In this document: piece after piece, positions 48,480 to 57,660 of the stretch | Layout: each line of letters begins with the position of its first letter | Position numbering within the stretch: the stretch's first letter is position 1 | NCBI GenBank assembly: GCA_035235625.1 | Contig: CP141147.1 | Location: 6,623,001-6,687,000 of the forward strand | Length of the DNA stretch: 64,000 nucleotides | Direction: 5' to 3' | DNA from: Saururus chinensis | Lineage: Eukaryota > Streptophyta > Magnoliopsida > Piperales > Saururaceae | Notes under the pieces: model-generated | Told to the model about the DNA's origin: nothing | Seen by the model: only the letters and a program-made list of their open reading frames with translations | Databases searched by the model: none | Program-made: the position numbers and the translations under genes

Positions 48480-49450
48480 GCAAAGATATGTCCAGAATTG
48501 AAAAATGGCAAGAGAGGTGACAGGCCAGAAGATGCAGCAGTTCAGTCCAAGGCGGTGGCCTTGCCGTCGCTAATTCGGGAGAAGGCCAACGGCTGAAGAC
48601 CAGCGGCACAGCCGTGGTTCACAATGCAAAGAAATGGGGGAAAAGGAGGGATTTTGTTTTTATCCCGTACTGAATAAGGCAGAGGGCTGAGGGAGACGGC
48701 TTCTAGGGCAACAACTAGGGTGGCAGTCTTGCCATCACCGGGCTGGAGGAAGGCCCAAGGCTGGTCAATGGTGGCCGGCCACTAGCGGCATAGCCGGTGG
48801 CCGCAACACACAGAGAACAGAAAAAAACAAAAATAGAAAAACTTTTCTGTCCAGACCGGAAAATGGGATGAGGGTCACAGTCCAGGCCAGAGATGGTGGC
48901 CTTGTTATCGTCGGGCCAGAATAGAGCCATAGGCCCGACGGTGGTGGCCAGCGAGCAACGACAGACCCACAGGTCGTACTGAATAGAGAATCGAAAAAAA
49001 ACAGAGGCAAGGTAGTTTTTACCTCACAGCGGCGAAGCGGGGCGGAGAGGCCAGGACGGCGGTGGCCGGAGGTCGTTCTGGCTGGGGCGAAACCTATGGC
49101 AGTGGGTTGGAAGTCATGCAGCCACCGGCGACGGCAAGCGGAGCAAAAACATGGGGGCGGTTCTCTGTTGGGCTGCAACGGAAAAATAGGGAGTGGAGCG
49201 GTGGCGACCGGCGGGGAGGCCGGGATGGCGGTGGCTGGAGGTTGCTCTGGCCGGGGCAGAACTGTGGCGGCAAGTTGGCGGTCATGCAGGCGGGGACGAT
49301 GGCGGATCCGGCGAAAACATCTAAAAAACGGTCACTGGGCAGAAAACGGGAAAGAGGGAGCGGGGCAGCGGCGGCCGGTGAGGCCTGGCTAGGGAGGCGG
49401 AGGCGGTGTCGCTAGGCCGAGGCCGGTTGGGCGGAAGCCGGCGACCATCG
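48480..49450. repeat. GC-rich degenerate tandem repeats in LTR D
   Basis: Recurring GGTGGCCTTG(C/T)xxTCG, GGCCxACGGCTG-like and GGCCGGxGGT segments occur at about 48540, 48720 and 48895. A clearer duplicated unit (GAGGCCxGGAxGGCGGTGGC) lies at 49045 and 49215. The overlapping ORFs on both strands are composition-driven; no domain is recognised. Confidence 0.6.
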
Positions 49451-52060
49451 GCAGCACTACCTCCAACATCAAACAGTGAAGGCTACACCCCCCCAGTTTC
49501 ACTATTCATCTAGCGGGTCGGGCGTGCTGAGACGCGCCCGATCTGCTTTATGTATTTCTTTGTTTTTTTTTAGCTTTTCATTTCTTCACGTTTCTGTTCT
49601 CCTGCATCGCGTCCAATTTTTGCGCCAAAAATTTTCGTGATGCGTCGAGGCCCATGACCTGCGACTAAACACTACTCTCGATACTTACGGTCACGACTAT
49701 TACAAATACGGATATGCCGAAGCGTAAATTTCTTTATCAAAAATATGAGTAGAAAACTGCAGAATATTGCAGAAAACAGCAGAAAATTGTAGAAAAATTA
49801 CAGAAAAATCGAGGATGTTACACTCACAAGGCACTACACACATGCTTTGATAAAATCTAATCATGGCTCCAAACTTAAAATATGAGTAAAAACCATTGGA
49901 AACCATAATTCAAATCAAATGAAGTCTCATGCTCTGCACATATAAGCATATTAATACTGCACTTGAAGCTAGAACATAGTATCATCATTCACCCATAATT
50001 TAATCATACTATATGAAGAGACATCAGTCCATTCTCATACGATAATCTTGCTAGATGCATGCTTAAAACATAAGGAATCATTTAACCATAGATTCAAGAT
50101 AAGAAATACTAACATGTCTAACCAACAACATGTAATTCCACATAATACTTAAACATGCTTCATAATACCCTTCCAGTAGCTTATGCTAACTCAAATCACC
50201 CCACATGAACATGAGAAATGATATTTGGGAGTAGAAACATCGAAATAAGCAAAGGAAATAAAATGACCAAAATTTGTTGTGTTGTCGATTGATTGGCTTG
50301 TAAGGCCGTTCGATCGGCTGGCCAATTGATCGGCCTGTAAACCCGATCGATCGCCATAACAGCAAATGTGGTTCATCTTCTCCATTTTTAAAACTAAACT
50401 AAAACTCCATCAATTGAACTTAATACCTCCAATGAAAGCCCCAAATTTCATAAAAATCTAATTAAAATTTCTAGAATACTAAATCTATTCATTTTCAATC
50501 AAAGCCCTAAGAAAGTAATATAAAAGATAAAGTTTTTACTAATCTACCATTAAAGCATCATACATGGAATCCATTCATAAAAACATATCAAAAACTAAGA
50601 ATTGAAAGCACAACAAGATTAAGGCTTAAAACCATTACCTTTCACCACTCTTTGGGTAGGAATAACTTCTTAATCTCCTCCAAAACCTACCCAAAAATAT
50701 GATTTTTGTTAATACTTACCTAAATCCGATTTAGAACATGAAAACCATTTGAAAAATCTAAGATCTAGGGCTTTAAGGATTCAAAACTGAAATTAGTAAG
50801 AATAGGATTTGAAATAATGATACAACTCAGTGACTTTATGTCTTAAAAACAAGATTAAGCCATGGAGAAAGATGAGATTGAAGAGGTTTATGAAAACCCT
50901 AATACATTAAGAAAAGATTATGAAAATCAAACCTCAAATCTCCTTCCACTTTGGGCTAATGGGGGATTAGGCCTCTTAATCCCAAACTCAACCATTTCCC
51001 AAATGGCAAAGAGGCTACCCCTTTTTTAGTAAAAAAGGGGTTAGACCTAATTAAATAAGGGGGTACAAATCGAATTCATAACTAAAAATGGGTAAATTAG
51101 CTATTTAAACCCAAATTAAGATAAAAAATTATGAAATAAGCTTTTAATGTCTTATTTTAATGTTAGGGAAGTTTTGGGTTAAAAATCCCAATTTCGACTG
51201 TGGGGCCCCAAGGGGGTCCGCCAAACCCTAAATTTCTGAAAAAATTGAAAAATTTATCAAAAATTCACAAATGACTTAAATTCACTTAAAACTTTTAAAT
51301 GTGAAGCCAGTTTTATTTAAAACATTTAGAAACCATCTTTATTTTTGAAAATCATCAAAATCGATCAGAAGTGGCTTAAACCACATAATGAGGATTAAAT
51401 AATAAATAAAATTAAAAGTAAACCGGTTCGAGATAAGAGTTCTTACAGGAATAATATACTTTAAATAGTTGAATCCTTACTTAAAATTAAACAATATAAC
51501 TAATTGAAGGATATCTATCTTCCTCCTCCGTAGAGGCCTTATATATGTAAAAGTGAACACTAGTTTTCTCATTATGAGAAAGCTCAAATTCTTTTTTGAA
51601 CACCAAGTCAAATGATATTTGAGGAGCATTTTAAGCAAATAGGATTCCGATGGCTTTTGGTCACCAATTTTCACGAACATCACTGCATCATTTGATTTTT
51701 CCTTTTTAATAAGTCCAAAAGATGCCAACATGATTTAATAACAAACAATAGCAGTGATGATCATTTTATTATCTTATATATTAAAAGGTGCAAATACTTC
51801 TGTGATCTAGGATCACATTTAATAGGAACCCAAAATTTAACTTAGGTATTCGAATGTCAAATAAATGTGCAATAGTATCCAACATCAAACATTATAAAGA
51901 ATTGTTAAACCCTAGCAATAAGTATACGTCAAAATTATACCCTATTTCCACTGTACTAGGGATTTTTGTAAAGGTTTCAGAAAAAAGATGGAGGAATAAT
52001 ATCACATAATTTTCAAGTGTTTCTCTTCTATCATGGATATAGGACCAAACAAATGGCTTA

Positions 52061-52406
52061 TGTTGTGGTACGATGCCCACAACTGCTTGGTAACCGGCGT
52101 AAAGGAAGGGAGCGGCACAGGAAGGCCGGGAAAGGGGAGGAGGGACAGCATGGCCGCCAGACAGGGAAGAGAGACAGGGAAGAAGAAGGGATAATTAGAG
52201 AACTGATAATCATGCATAATCCAAATTAGGGCATAACCCTTACACTTAAATAGAAGAACTACGTGGGCTTACTAACAAATGCCTAAAGCCCATTAACATA
52301 ATTAAAAGAAAGCATAATTAACCGAATTAACCTAATTACCTAAATGCCCTTATTACCTAATACCCTAGCACATGGCCCACAGTGGCAGCCCTAAATGTGC
52401 ACAACA
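52061..52406 (-). repeat. LTR (3' LTR of the minus-strand element)
   Basis: TG...CA ends. 346 bp, with small indels relative to its partner (for example an extra GAGACAGGGAA near 52170). It is preceded on the minus strand by a polypurine-rich tract. Confidence 0.92.
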
Positions 52407-52735
52407 TTCCACCACGCTTCCGCTTCACCTCATCCTCGAGGTGACCTTAAACTCCCACCCGTGGGCCCACCACAGCTCCGCTTTGAGCAGCAAGTCCGGA
52501 ACGGCGAATGCGGCTGAATCACAAGCAAATACTAGAAATCACAAGGCGAGGCCAATGATGGCATGGGCAGCAACTCCAGTTCTGCATGCACCAGCAACAT
52601 CCTGGGTAGAGCTGTAATTCTGGCTTGCTGACACAACCCGATGAGCAGTCCAGCCCATAAACCAATTGCAACAGAGAAGAGTGACGCCCATATCTCCTTA
52701 ATCAAAGCTACATGATTGCCATATGAAGCAGTGAC

Positions 52736-53143
52736 TTACTGCAGCACAGCTTGGAGTCTATCATCAAATTCTCGAATTGATGTAGCACCAACATTAAGTG
52801 CTCCCATGTCAAGAGGAATCAGCATACAGTTCATCAAAGCTTGAGGAACATATCCCTGTACAATCTTCTCTGCCTCCGCAAATTTTCCCTCATTCGGTTT
52901 GAGGGAATAGCCAGAAGCCTCATAGCTCTTGGTAATTCTATACACCACATCAAAATCTGCCTCATCACAAGCCACAATATGCTGCAGAAGCGCAGCACAA
53001 TCCTGAACCATTGGCTTGCATGAGTCTGCCCTCATCCGTGCATAAAGTTCCTTCAGCATCTTCCTCGTCATGAACTGCCGGAAAACCTGAACAGAAGCTT
53101 CGATACTTATATCAAAGCTTTTACTTGTCATTGCCTGCACCAA
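52736..53143 (-). CDS. 135-codon ORF inside the LTR element, unknown host-like protein
   Basis: It reads MVQAMTSKSFDISIEASVQV, then FRQFMTRKMLKELYARMRAD, ALLQHIVACDEADFDVVYRI, EAEKIVQGYVPQALMNCML and a C-terminal EFDDRLQAVLQ. Composition is that of a soluble, helical, conserved-looking protein with no low complexity. I do not recognise the family; it is not gag, protease, integrase or RT. It lies 36 bp downstream of the 634-codon ORF on the same strand and could be the distal part of the same captured transcript after a stop or frameshift. Confidence 0.45.
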   Translation of the reverse strand: MVQAMTSKSFDISIEASVQVFRQFMTRKMLKELYARMRADSCKPMVQDCAALLQHIVACDEADFDVVYRITKSYEASGYSLKPNEGKFAEAEKIVQGYVPQALMNCMLIPLDMGALNVGATSIREFDDRLQAVLQ

Positions 53144-53178
53144 GCCCCAAAGCTAATCAATCGAGTCCTTCAAAACTC

Positions 53179-55083
53179 TCAGCATTGCATTGTAAGTGGT
53201 AGAACTGTGCTTGTAATCTGATCGTATCCCAGTCCACAAAAAAAATCCAGCGCCTTACAAGGATTTCTGCAGCTTGCCCTCAGCATTCCAAACACCATTT
53301 TATCCAGCATTGTGATCCCTATCTCCTCCAAGTCCTTCCCAGCTTCATCGGTCCAATCAGGCCCCGGAATCACCTCAATAGATGCAAGGAAATTAGCATC
53401 AGAAGTCACCAGCTTGAAAGCATCAACACGCAGACTTGGTAATTCCCGGGTATTAGTCATAAATGCCAGGAAGATAGGAGTTCTGATCTGGAGTGTATTC
53501 ACATCAGATCGAGCATGTACCTCCTCTAATACTCGGTTCTGCAATTCAAAAGAAAGCATGGAAAGTCTTGAAAGGAATATGATGGGCATCTCACCGGTTA
53601 GCTTGGAAAACGATGGATACATGTGGCATTCTTCCTCATTCCAAGAGAACATAAGCTGCAGCAATTCTTCACTCATAAAACTCCCTGGACGCAGAATGTG
53701 GTAACAATATAAATTCAAATAGCAGCTAGCATCTGATGACGAGCTAATAGAGACATAGCTCATGTCCTTTTGGTTCTGAAATTCTACAGCTTTGATCTCC
53801 AAGAGGAAGGAAGGAACATCATTCATAGAATTTGCAGAACTAGAGGTGATGCAAGTAGACGAATAGAACCTCCCTGAGTCAAACAGTGTTGGAATCAGTT
53901 GAAAGCGAAAATCAGGAACAATCACTCCATGTTTTCCGTCTTCATTGAACCATTTCTCAATCCATAGTCTTTCGTATGTCTTTCCCAAAGCGATGACCAC
54001 AAGATCAAACATGACGCTCAGAGAGAGAGGGCACCTGAATTCTTGGAGTATGTAAATATTAGAGTCTAACAAGGATGACATGCCATCTGTTTGATATTTG
54101 CAAATAAACTGCCGCACTGCAAGACAAAGGATTAAAATGATCTTGCAGTGGAGCAACTCAGAATTAAATTGAGCAATCTCTGAAGCAACAATTTTGAAGT
54201 TAGAAGCCAAGACAGTTGCTTTTAAAGATTGGGTAGAACAATTGAAACTCAGAAAGAGTGCATCCTCCGGCAGGGCATACTCCATCACTGACTCAGAACT
54301 CCAACTTCCAGAGGAGGGAGGAGTGAAATGGGCTCGGACGTATGCAGGCTTGATTTTCGCGGCGGCCAGGAAACTTTGAATCCAATCGTCGAACATATGG
54401 TGGTCGTAGAGAACACCCCCCATCCTAGCATTATCAGCAACCTTAGCACTAACGTTATCAGCCGTCACGGCTAGAAAACAAAGACCCAGAATTGAATCTA
54501 CAGTGGACAAATCAGGTAGAGAAGCAGAGTATCTGCAGTGGTCGGCTTCCCTTTCCATCAGACATAGTTTGCTGAAGACAGCCCAGTAGCATGCGATGCC
54601 AAGGCAGCGGACGGAGGATGGAAGTGCATTGAAATCTTCAACAGAGTCCGGGGATAGAAGTCCGACCCAGATGACTGGAGCCTGGGCCAGCGGCGACGGA
54701 CGGCGTTGGGCGGTGGCGGAGAGGCCACCTCCCATGTTCGAACCAGAGTGGTGAACCCGCCGTACATTCCGCCGAAAATAGGAAAACTTCCACAATAGCC
54801 AAAATCGACTGAGATTATCCCTTACAAAAATCCCGGAATGCAACGTATCCTCCATACTGATCCAGCGGAAAGGTGCCATAACCACGATTGGAGGAATTGA
54901 TGTCAGGGGAGCCGGGCTAGAGATTTTCGCAAAGACAGAGAAACCGCCTGCAAAAATCACGCAATGGAAGATCTTTCCCGGATAGAGCGGCTTGACTGCC
55001 AGCCAAGGAGTTCGTCTGGGCGGGGAGGATGGAGACATCGGTGGCAGAATTTCCACCGAGATTGCCGATACGGCCGTCGACAA
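53179..55083 (-). CDS. 634-codon ORF with U-box-like segment, captured in an LTR element
   Basis: This is the longest ORF in the window and has no introns. Residues 349-391 read EFRCPLSLSVMFDLVVIALG and KTYERLWIEKWFNEDG, the conserved first half of a plant U-box (E2-binding domain of PUB5/PUB45-class E3 ubiquitin ligases). The second half (the CP.T motif) is replaced by GKHGVIVPDF. Residues 150-345 and 400-630 are ordered-looking sequence that I do not recognise; an acidic, serine-rich patch lies at 440-460. Residues 1-135 are proline/arginine-rich and probably not original coding sequence, so the true start may be downstream. It runs in the element's own sense and is bounded by its leader and polypurine side. 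That arrangement fits transduction of a processed host mRNA, as known for maize Bs1. Whether it is translated is unknown. Confidence 0.6.
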   Translation of the reverse strand: MSTAVSAISVEILPPMSPSSPPRRTPWLAVKPLYPGKIFHCVIFAGGFSVFAKISSPAPLTSIPPIVVMAPFRWISMEDTLHSGIFVRDNLSRFWLLWKFSYFRRNVRRVHHSGSNMGGGLSATAQRRPSPLAQAPVIWVGLLSPDSVEDFNALPSSVRCLGIACYWAVFSKLCLMEREADHCRYSASLPDLSTVDSILGLCFLAVTADNVSAKVADNARMGGVLYDHHMFDDWIQSFLAAAKIKPAYVRAHFTPPSSGSWSSESVMEYALPEDALFLSFNCSTQSLKATVLASNFKIVASEIAQFNSELLHCKIILILCLAVRQFICKYQTDGMSSLLDSNIYILQEFRCPLSLSVMFDLVVIALGKTYERLWIEKWFNEDGKHGVIVPDFRFQLIPTLFDSGRFYSSTCITSSSANSMNDVPSFLLEIKAVEFQNQKDMSYVSISSSSDASCYLNLYCYHILRPGSFMSEELLQLMFSWNEEECHMYPSFSKLTGEMPIIFLSRLSMLSFELQNRVLEEVHARSDVNTLQIRTPIFLAFMTNTRELPSLRVDAFKLVTSDANFLASIEVIPGPDWTDEAGKDLEEIGITMLDKMVFGMLRASCRNPCKALDFFCGLGYDQITSTVLPLTMQC

Positions 55084-55384
55084 TGGAAGCGCAGGCCGCT
55101 CTGGTGGCCGACTGCTGCAACGCCTGCAACAACACCTTCGACTCCGGAGCGCGTCGTTAGACTACCGATTCGCTTGGATCGGCGCAAACAAGATGTGCGT
55201 CTTTACTCGGGCCTCTGAGCTCCGGCCTCAGCTAGGGAGAGGGATCAGCGGTGTCCGGCAGGCTCCTCACGGTCTGGCCACAGATCCTCTCAACAGAAGG
55301 AAAGGCTCTGGCTTGAGGCCAAGCTTCAGGTGTACCGTGAACTGGCCAAGGGGAACTCAAGCCGCGGCGGAGGACAACCGGTGA

Positions 55385-55794
55385 CTAGAACGCAGTCCCA
55401 TGGCGCACCGACCTTCTCCCCCATCTATTCCGCTGCCGACGCCATAAAAGGCCAAGGGAAATGGACGCAGCGAAGGGGCGACGGTGGAGCTTCTTCCTAC
55501 CGCCAGAGTTATGTCCGGATTTTGTGGTGACTGGCTGCTGCCTGGAAGCCTTTCTGCACCGGCAGGAGCGACTGGCCTGGCTAGAAGCAGAGGCAGTCAA
55601 TAGGCTCTGCCGGAACAAATTCTTTTTGCAATGAAAGACATTCTGCCTGAACTGCTGCATCTGCTTCTTCCATGCAAACGAAGGTGGAGGTGTTGTCAGA
55701 GCCATTACAAGCCTCTCTAGAATCGTGAACTTAGCTATAATCTCGGCTATTTCACCAGCCCGTTGTCCCGTGGAACTTTGGGCTCTGATACCAA
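55385..55794 (-). other. leader and possible gag-like start of the LTR element
   Basis: After the primer-binding site (55780-55794) a frame reads GEIAEIIAKFTILERLVMAL, then PPSFAWKKQMQQFRQNVF and a basic, arginine/serine-rich stretch to a stop near 55385. The helical start followed by a basic tail is loosely gag-like, but no zinc knuckle (CCHC) is present. Confidence 0.4.
55780..55794 (-). promoter_or_regulatory. retrotransposon primer-binding site (tRNA-Met)
   Basis: Minus-strand TTGGTATCAGAGCCC abuts the TGTTG...CA LTR directly, giving the expected LTR-PBS order and the element's orientation. Confidence 0.85.
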
Positions 55795-56127
55795 TGTTGT
55801 GGTACGATGCCCACAACTACTTGGTAACCGGCGTAAGGGAAAGGAGTGGCGCAGGAAGGCCTGGAAAGGGGAGGAGGGACGGCATGGCTGCCAGACAGGG
55901 AAGAAGAAGGGATAATTAGAGAACTGATTAATCATGCATAATCTAAATTAGGGCATAACCCTTACACTTAAATAGAAGAACTATGTGGGCTTACTAACAA
56001 ACCCCTAAAGCCCATTAACATAATTAAAAGAAAGCATAATTAACCGAATTAACCTAATTACTTAAATGTCCTTATTACCTAATACCCTAGCACATGGCCA
56101 CAGTGGCAGCTCTAAACGTGCACAACA
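55795..56127 (-). repeat. LTR (5' LTR of the minus-strand element)
   Basis: 333 bp, TG...CA ends, partner of 52061-52406. Differences include an 11-bp deletion and scattered substitutions, so insertion is not very recent. Confidence 0.92.
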
Positions 56128-56132
56128 GCTTA

Positions 56133-57271
56133 TGTTGCACAAAAATATCCATATTTCACTTTTTTTTAATACCACAAATATAATGTTCATATTAAAATGA
56201 GGAAAAACTACAAAACCAAAACAACAAATTGACCACGTAGATATTTTTCGCTTCATCACACATAGACAATAAATGGCACAAAATTTTTACTTCTGCTCTT
56301 AAATTCTAAAAATAGGCTGCAAAGCATTCAATTTTCACTATTATGAAACATATCCAACCAATCACCAATGAGCCCTTACACCAACAACATGCTATTCATT
56401 ACGGTACACAGACTACAGTACAAGCACCAATAATTCATTGTAAGGTAGAAGTAACCAACAAAAATTAAAATTTTTGAACACTTAACCAATACATGATGTT
56501 ACATGTAAACACATATTGGCAGAGTAAATTAGGTGTCACATAGGAGCTCATGACCCATGGCCAAAATAAAATGAAAATTTCTAGACAAAATCAGTTATTG
56601 AGAAATGCACTGAAAGAAAGAATTAAGGAGGATATTTCATAATAAAGGATATATGTTGAATAAGCAAAACATCATAAATTCAATACAAACAAATTGTTCT
56701 TCCAAACATCACTCAATGTTTCATTAGAATAATGCAAACAAGTATACCATAATACAGATCACCAAGAAAGGTAACATCAATCAAGTTGCTACAAGATAAG
56801 TGCAATATTATTCTCCTTTACTCTTTATCTTCTTTGTACGCAAATCAAGGACTTGAATAGCCCCAGTATTAACTGTTTGGACTTTAGCCAGCCTCTACGT
56901 ACTAGCTAAGGGCAACAAATTTTATGTGTGATATCGGTAAATCAAAATTTGTATTATCTAAAAAAAAAGGTACAAAGAATGAAACTTAGGCAATAGAACC
57001 TACCTAACACTTAGAAAGAACTAACAAAAACACAAATAGAACCCAAAAGCCAATCCTAAATATTAAGGAAAAATAGTAACATAGGAACTATCTAAATAAG
57101 CAAAAGGTAATCAAATGAGAAACAATATAACTAAAATTTGGCCTGCTGCCAACTTCCTTTTTTGTTCGGTTTTTTTCCTACATTCAAAGAAGATTGCTCT
57201 ATGAACTTGTTAAGAGTGTCGCTATCTTCTCTGTCACATGATTTTCATCTGAATCATCATGAATATAATTG
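56133..57271. other. no confirmed gene
   Basis: AT-rich. On the minus strand 56893-56808 has an open stretch (LAKVQTVNTGAIQVLDLRTK, then KKIKSKGE-stop) preceded by a possible AG acceptor. 57230-57125 reads REDSDTLNKFIEQSSLNVGK. These could be 3' exons of the gene-like sequence in the adjacent palindrome arm, but no family is recognised. Confidence 0.3.
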
Positions 57272-57379
57272 GAGGATAGCACAGGACTTTACCAGAAGAG
57301 GTCCATAACCAAATCCACATAATTAGTCTTTGAAGTGTTGCAGGTACATCTCCAAACCCCCACTATAGCCTTAGCGTCC

Positions 57380-57660
57380 TTTTAACAGGGAGGTTGGGAT
57401 GGAGCAGTACAAGGTTTTTGGGATTGTACACTTTGACTTAGGTCAACTATCAAGTCTATCCCTTGTGAAATTTGATTGACATCACTTTGGACTAAGATAT
57501 TATGGTTAGTAGTATTACGACATAAAATCCTTAGCTAGGATTGGGGAGCACCAATGGGTCCCAACTGTAATCTAAATCGGTCCATACATTGAGTAGGCAT
57601 TGGCATGGAATCCACACTTGTCGTTGCTTGCGGAGAAGATGTTTTCATGGTGGTATAGCC
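57380..57660 (-). pseudogene. coding-like segment in left palindrome arm
   Basis: The minus strand reads SVDSMPMPTQCMDRFRLQLG and GPIGAPQS, a stop, then LRILCRNTTNHNILVQSDVN, QISQGIDLIVDLSQSVQSQ and KPCTAPSQPPC-stop. The same segment occurs in the right arm without the middle stop. The family is not recognised; it may be a transposase C-terminus or a duplicated host exon. Confidence 0.35.

Larger units (their letters stand above)
44735..49822 (+). mobile_element. solo LTR, family D, 5,088 bp, nested
   Basis: It starts TGTCACGCCCAAGC and ends GAGGATGTTACA, with the 5-bp duplication CTCAC (44730-44734, 49823-49827) inside the family C LTR. It shares long blocks with 58738-63130 in opposite orientation. 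One example is GACTTTTCCGAAGGCAAGGC near 45842, whose inverse is near 61977. Others are the GGGCAGAAxxTACAGTGCCA repeats at 45960-46080 and CTCAACAGAGCxTCAxAC near 46113. No gag-pol motif is seen. The GC-rich 3' part (48480-49450) holds degenerate ~165-180-bp repeats. At 5.1 kb this is an unusually long LTR. Confidence 0.8.
41411..51447 (+). mobile_element. solo LTR, family C, carrying two nested LTRs
   Basis: It starts TGTCATGCCCCAGCACCG and ends AGAGTTCTTACA, flanked by the perfect 5-bp repeat GGAAT (41406-41410, 51448-51452). After subtracting the nested elements (42716-44152 and 44735-49822 with their target duplications) it is about 3.5 kb and collinear with the copy at 25788-29372. It lies inside the HD2 gene, between the 51.5-kb and 41.2-kb exons. 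No coding domain of its own. The two outer insertions in it give a clear relative order of events. Confidence 0.88.
32611..51735 (-). pseudogene. HDT-like: HD2-type (plant-specific) histone deacetylase, dispersed exons
   Basis: Minus-strand exons match the plant HD2/HDT family in order. 51735-51490 reads ASFGLIKKEKSND and FVKIGDQK, then, after a frameshift and a [23 protein letters not shown] and HFYIYK. 41258-41214 reads LKEEFEEELLLPAN. 41130-40997 reads VQSNSATNKENAAKPKPSKK with an Asp/Glu-rich tail. 32914-32814 is DVDHEDDDDEDESSKEE ending PKK. 32730-32611 reads EFKRAAELA and AEKKAKLVTLVGQKTGDT before TAA. HD2 proteins are nucleolar chromatin repressors with a nucleoplasmin-like fold. The catalytic-region MEFWG start and the C-terminal zinc finger are not seen. 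The 41130-40997 and 32914-32814 exons do not join in phase, so an exon is missing or lost. Introns are swollen by transposons. The frameshift and stop in the first visible exon favour a pseudogene; an assembly error there is possible. Confidence 0.7.
52061..56127 (-). mobile_element. complete LTR retrotransposon with captured coding sequence, 4,067 bp
   Basis: Two LTRs of 346 bp (52061-52406) and 333 bp (55795-56127) both run TGTTGTGGTACGATGCCCAC to GTGCACAACA and look about 95 percent identical by eye. They are flanked by the perfect 5-bp duplication GCTTA (52056-52060, 56128-56132). On the minus strand the 3'-most LTR is followed immediately by TTGGTATCAGAGCCC, a tRNA-Met primer-binding site, and the other LTR is preceded by a purine-rich tract (GAAGCGGAAGCGTGGTGGAA). 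The element therefore reads right to left. The 3.4-kb interior has no recognisable protease, integrase or RT. It holds long ORFs, one with a U-box-like segment, in the sense direction. It inserted in the DNA just upstream (minus-strand sense) of the visible HD2 exons. Confidence 0.9.

Noticed and set aside
48765-49415. GC-rich ORFs of 98-137 codons on both strands
   Set aside because: They lie within the tandem GC-rich repeats of a solo LTR, with overlapping frames and no domains.
54964-55384. Plus-strand ORFs of 84 and 130 codons opposite the captured gene
   Set aside because: Antisense to the retroelement leader/ORF; GC composition keeps them open and no family is recognised.
56808-56893. 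Possible last exon on the minus strand (ends KSKGE-stop)
   Set aside because: Readable but too short, with no family match and no confirmed upstream exon; left as a note rather than a gene.
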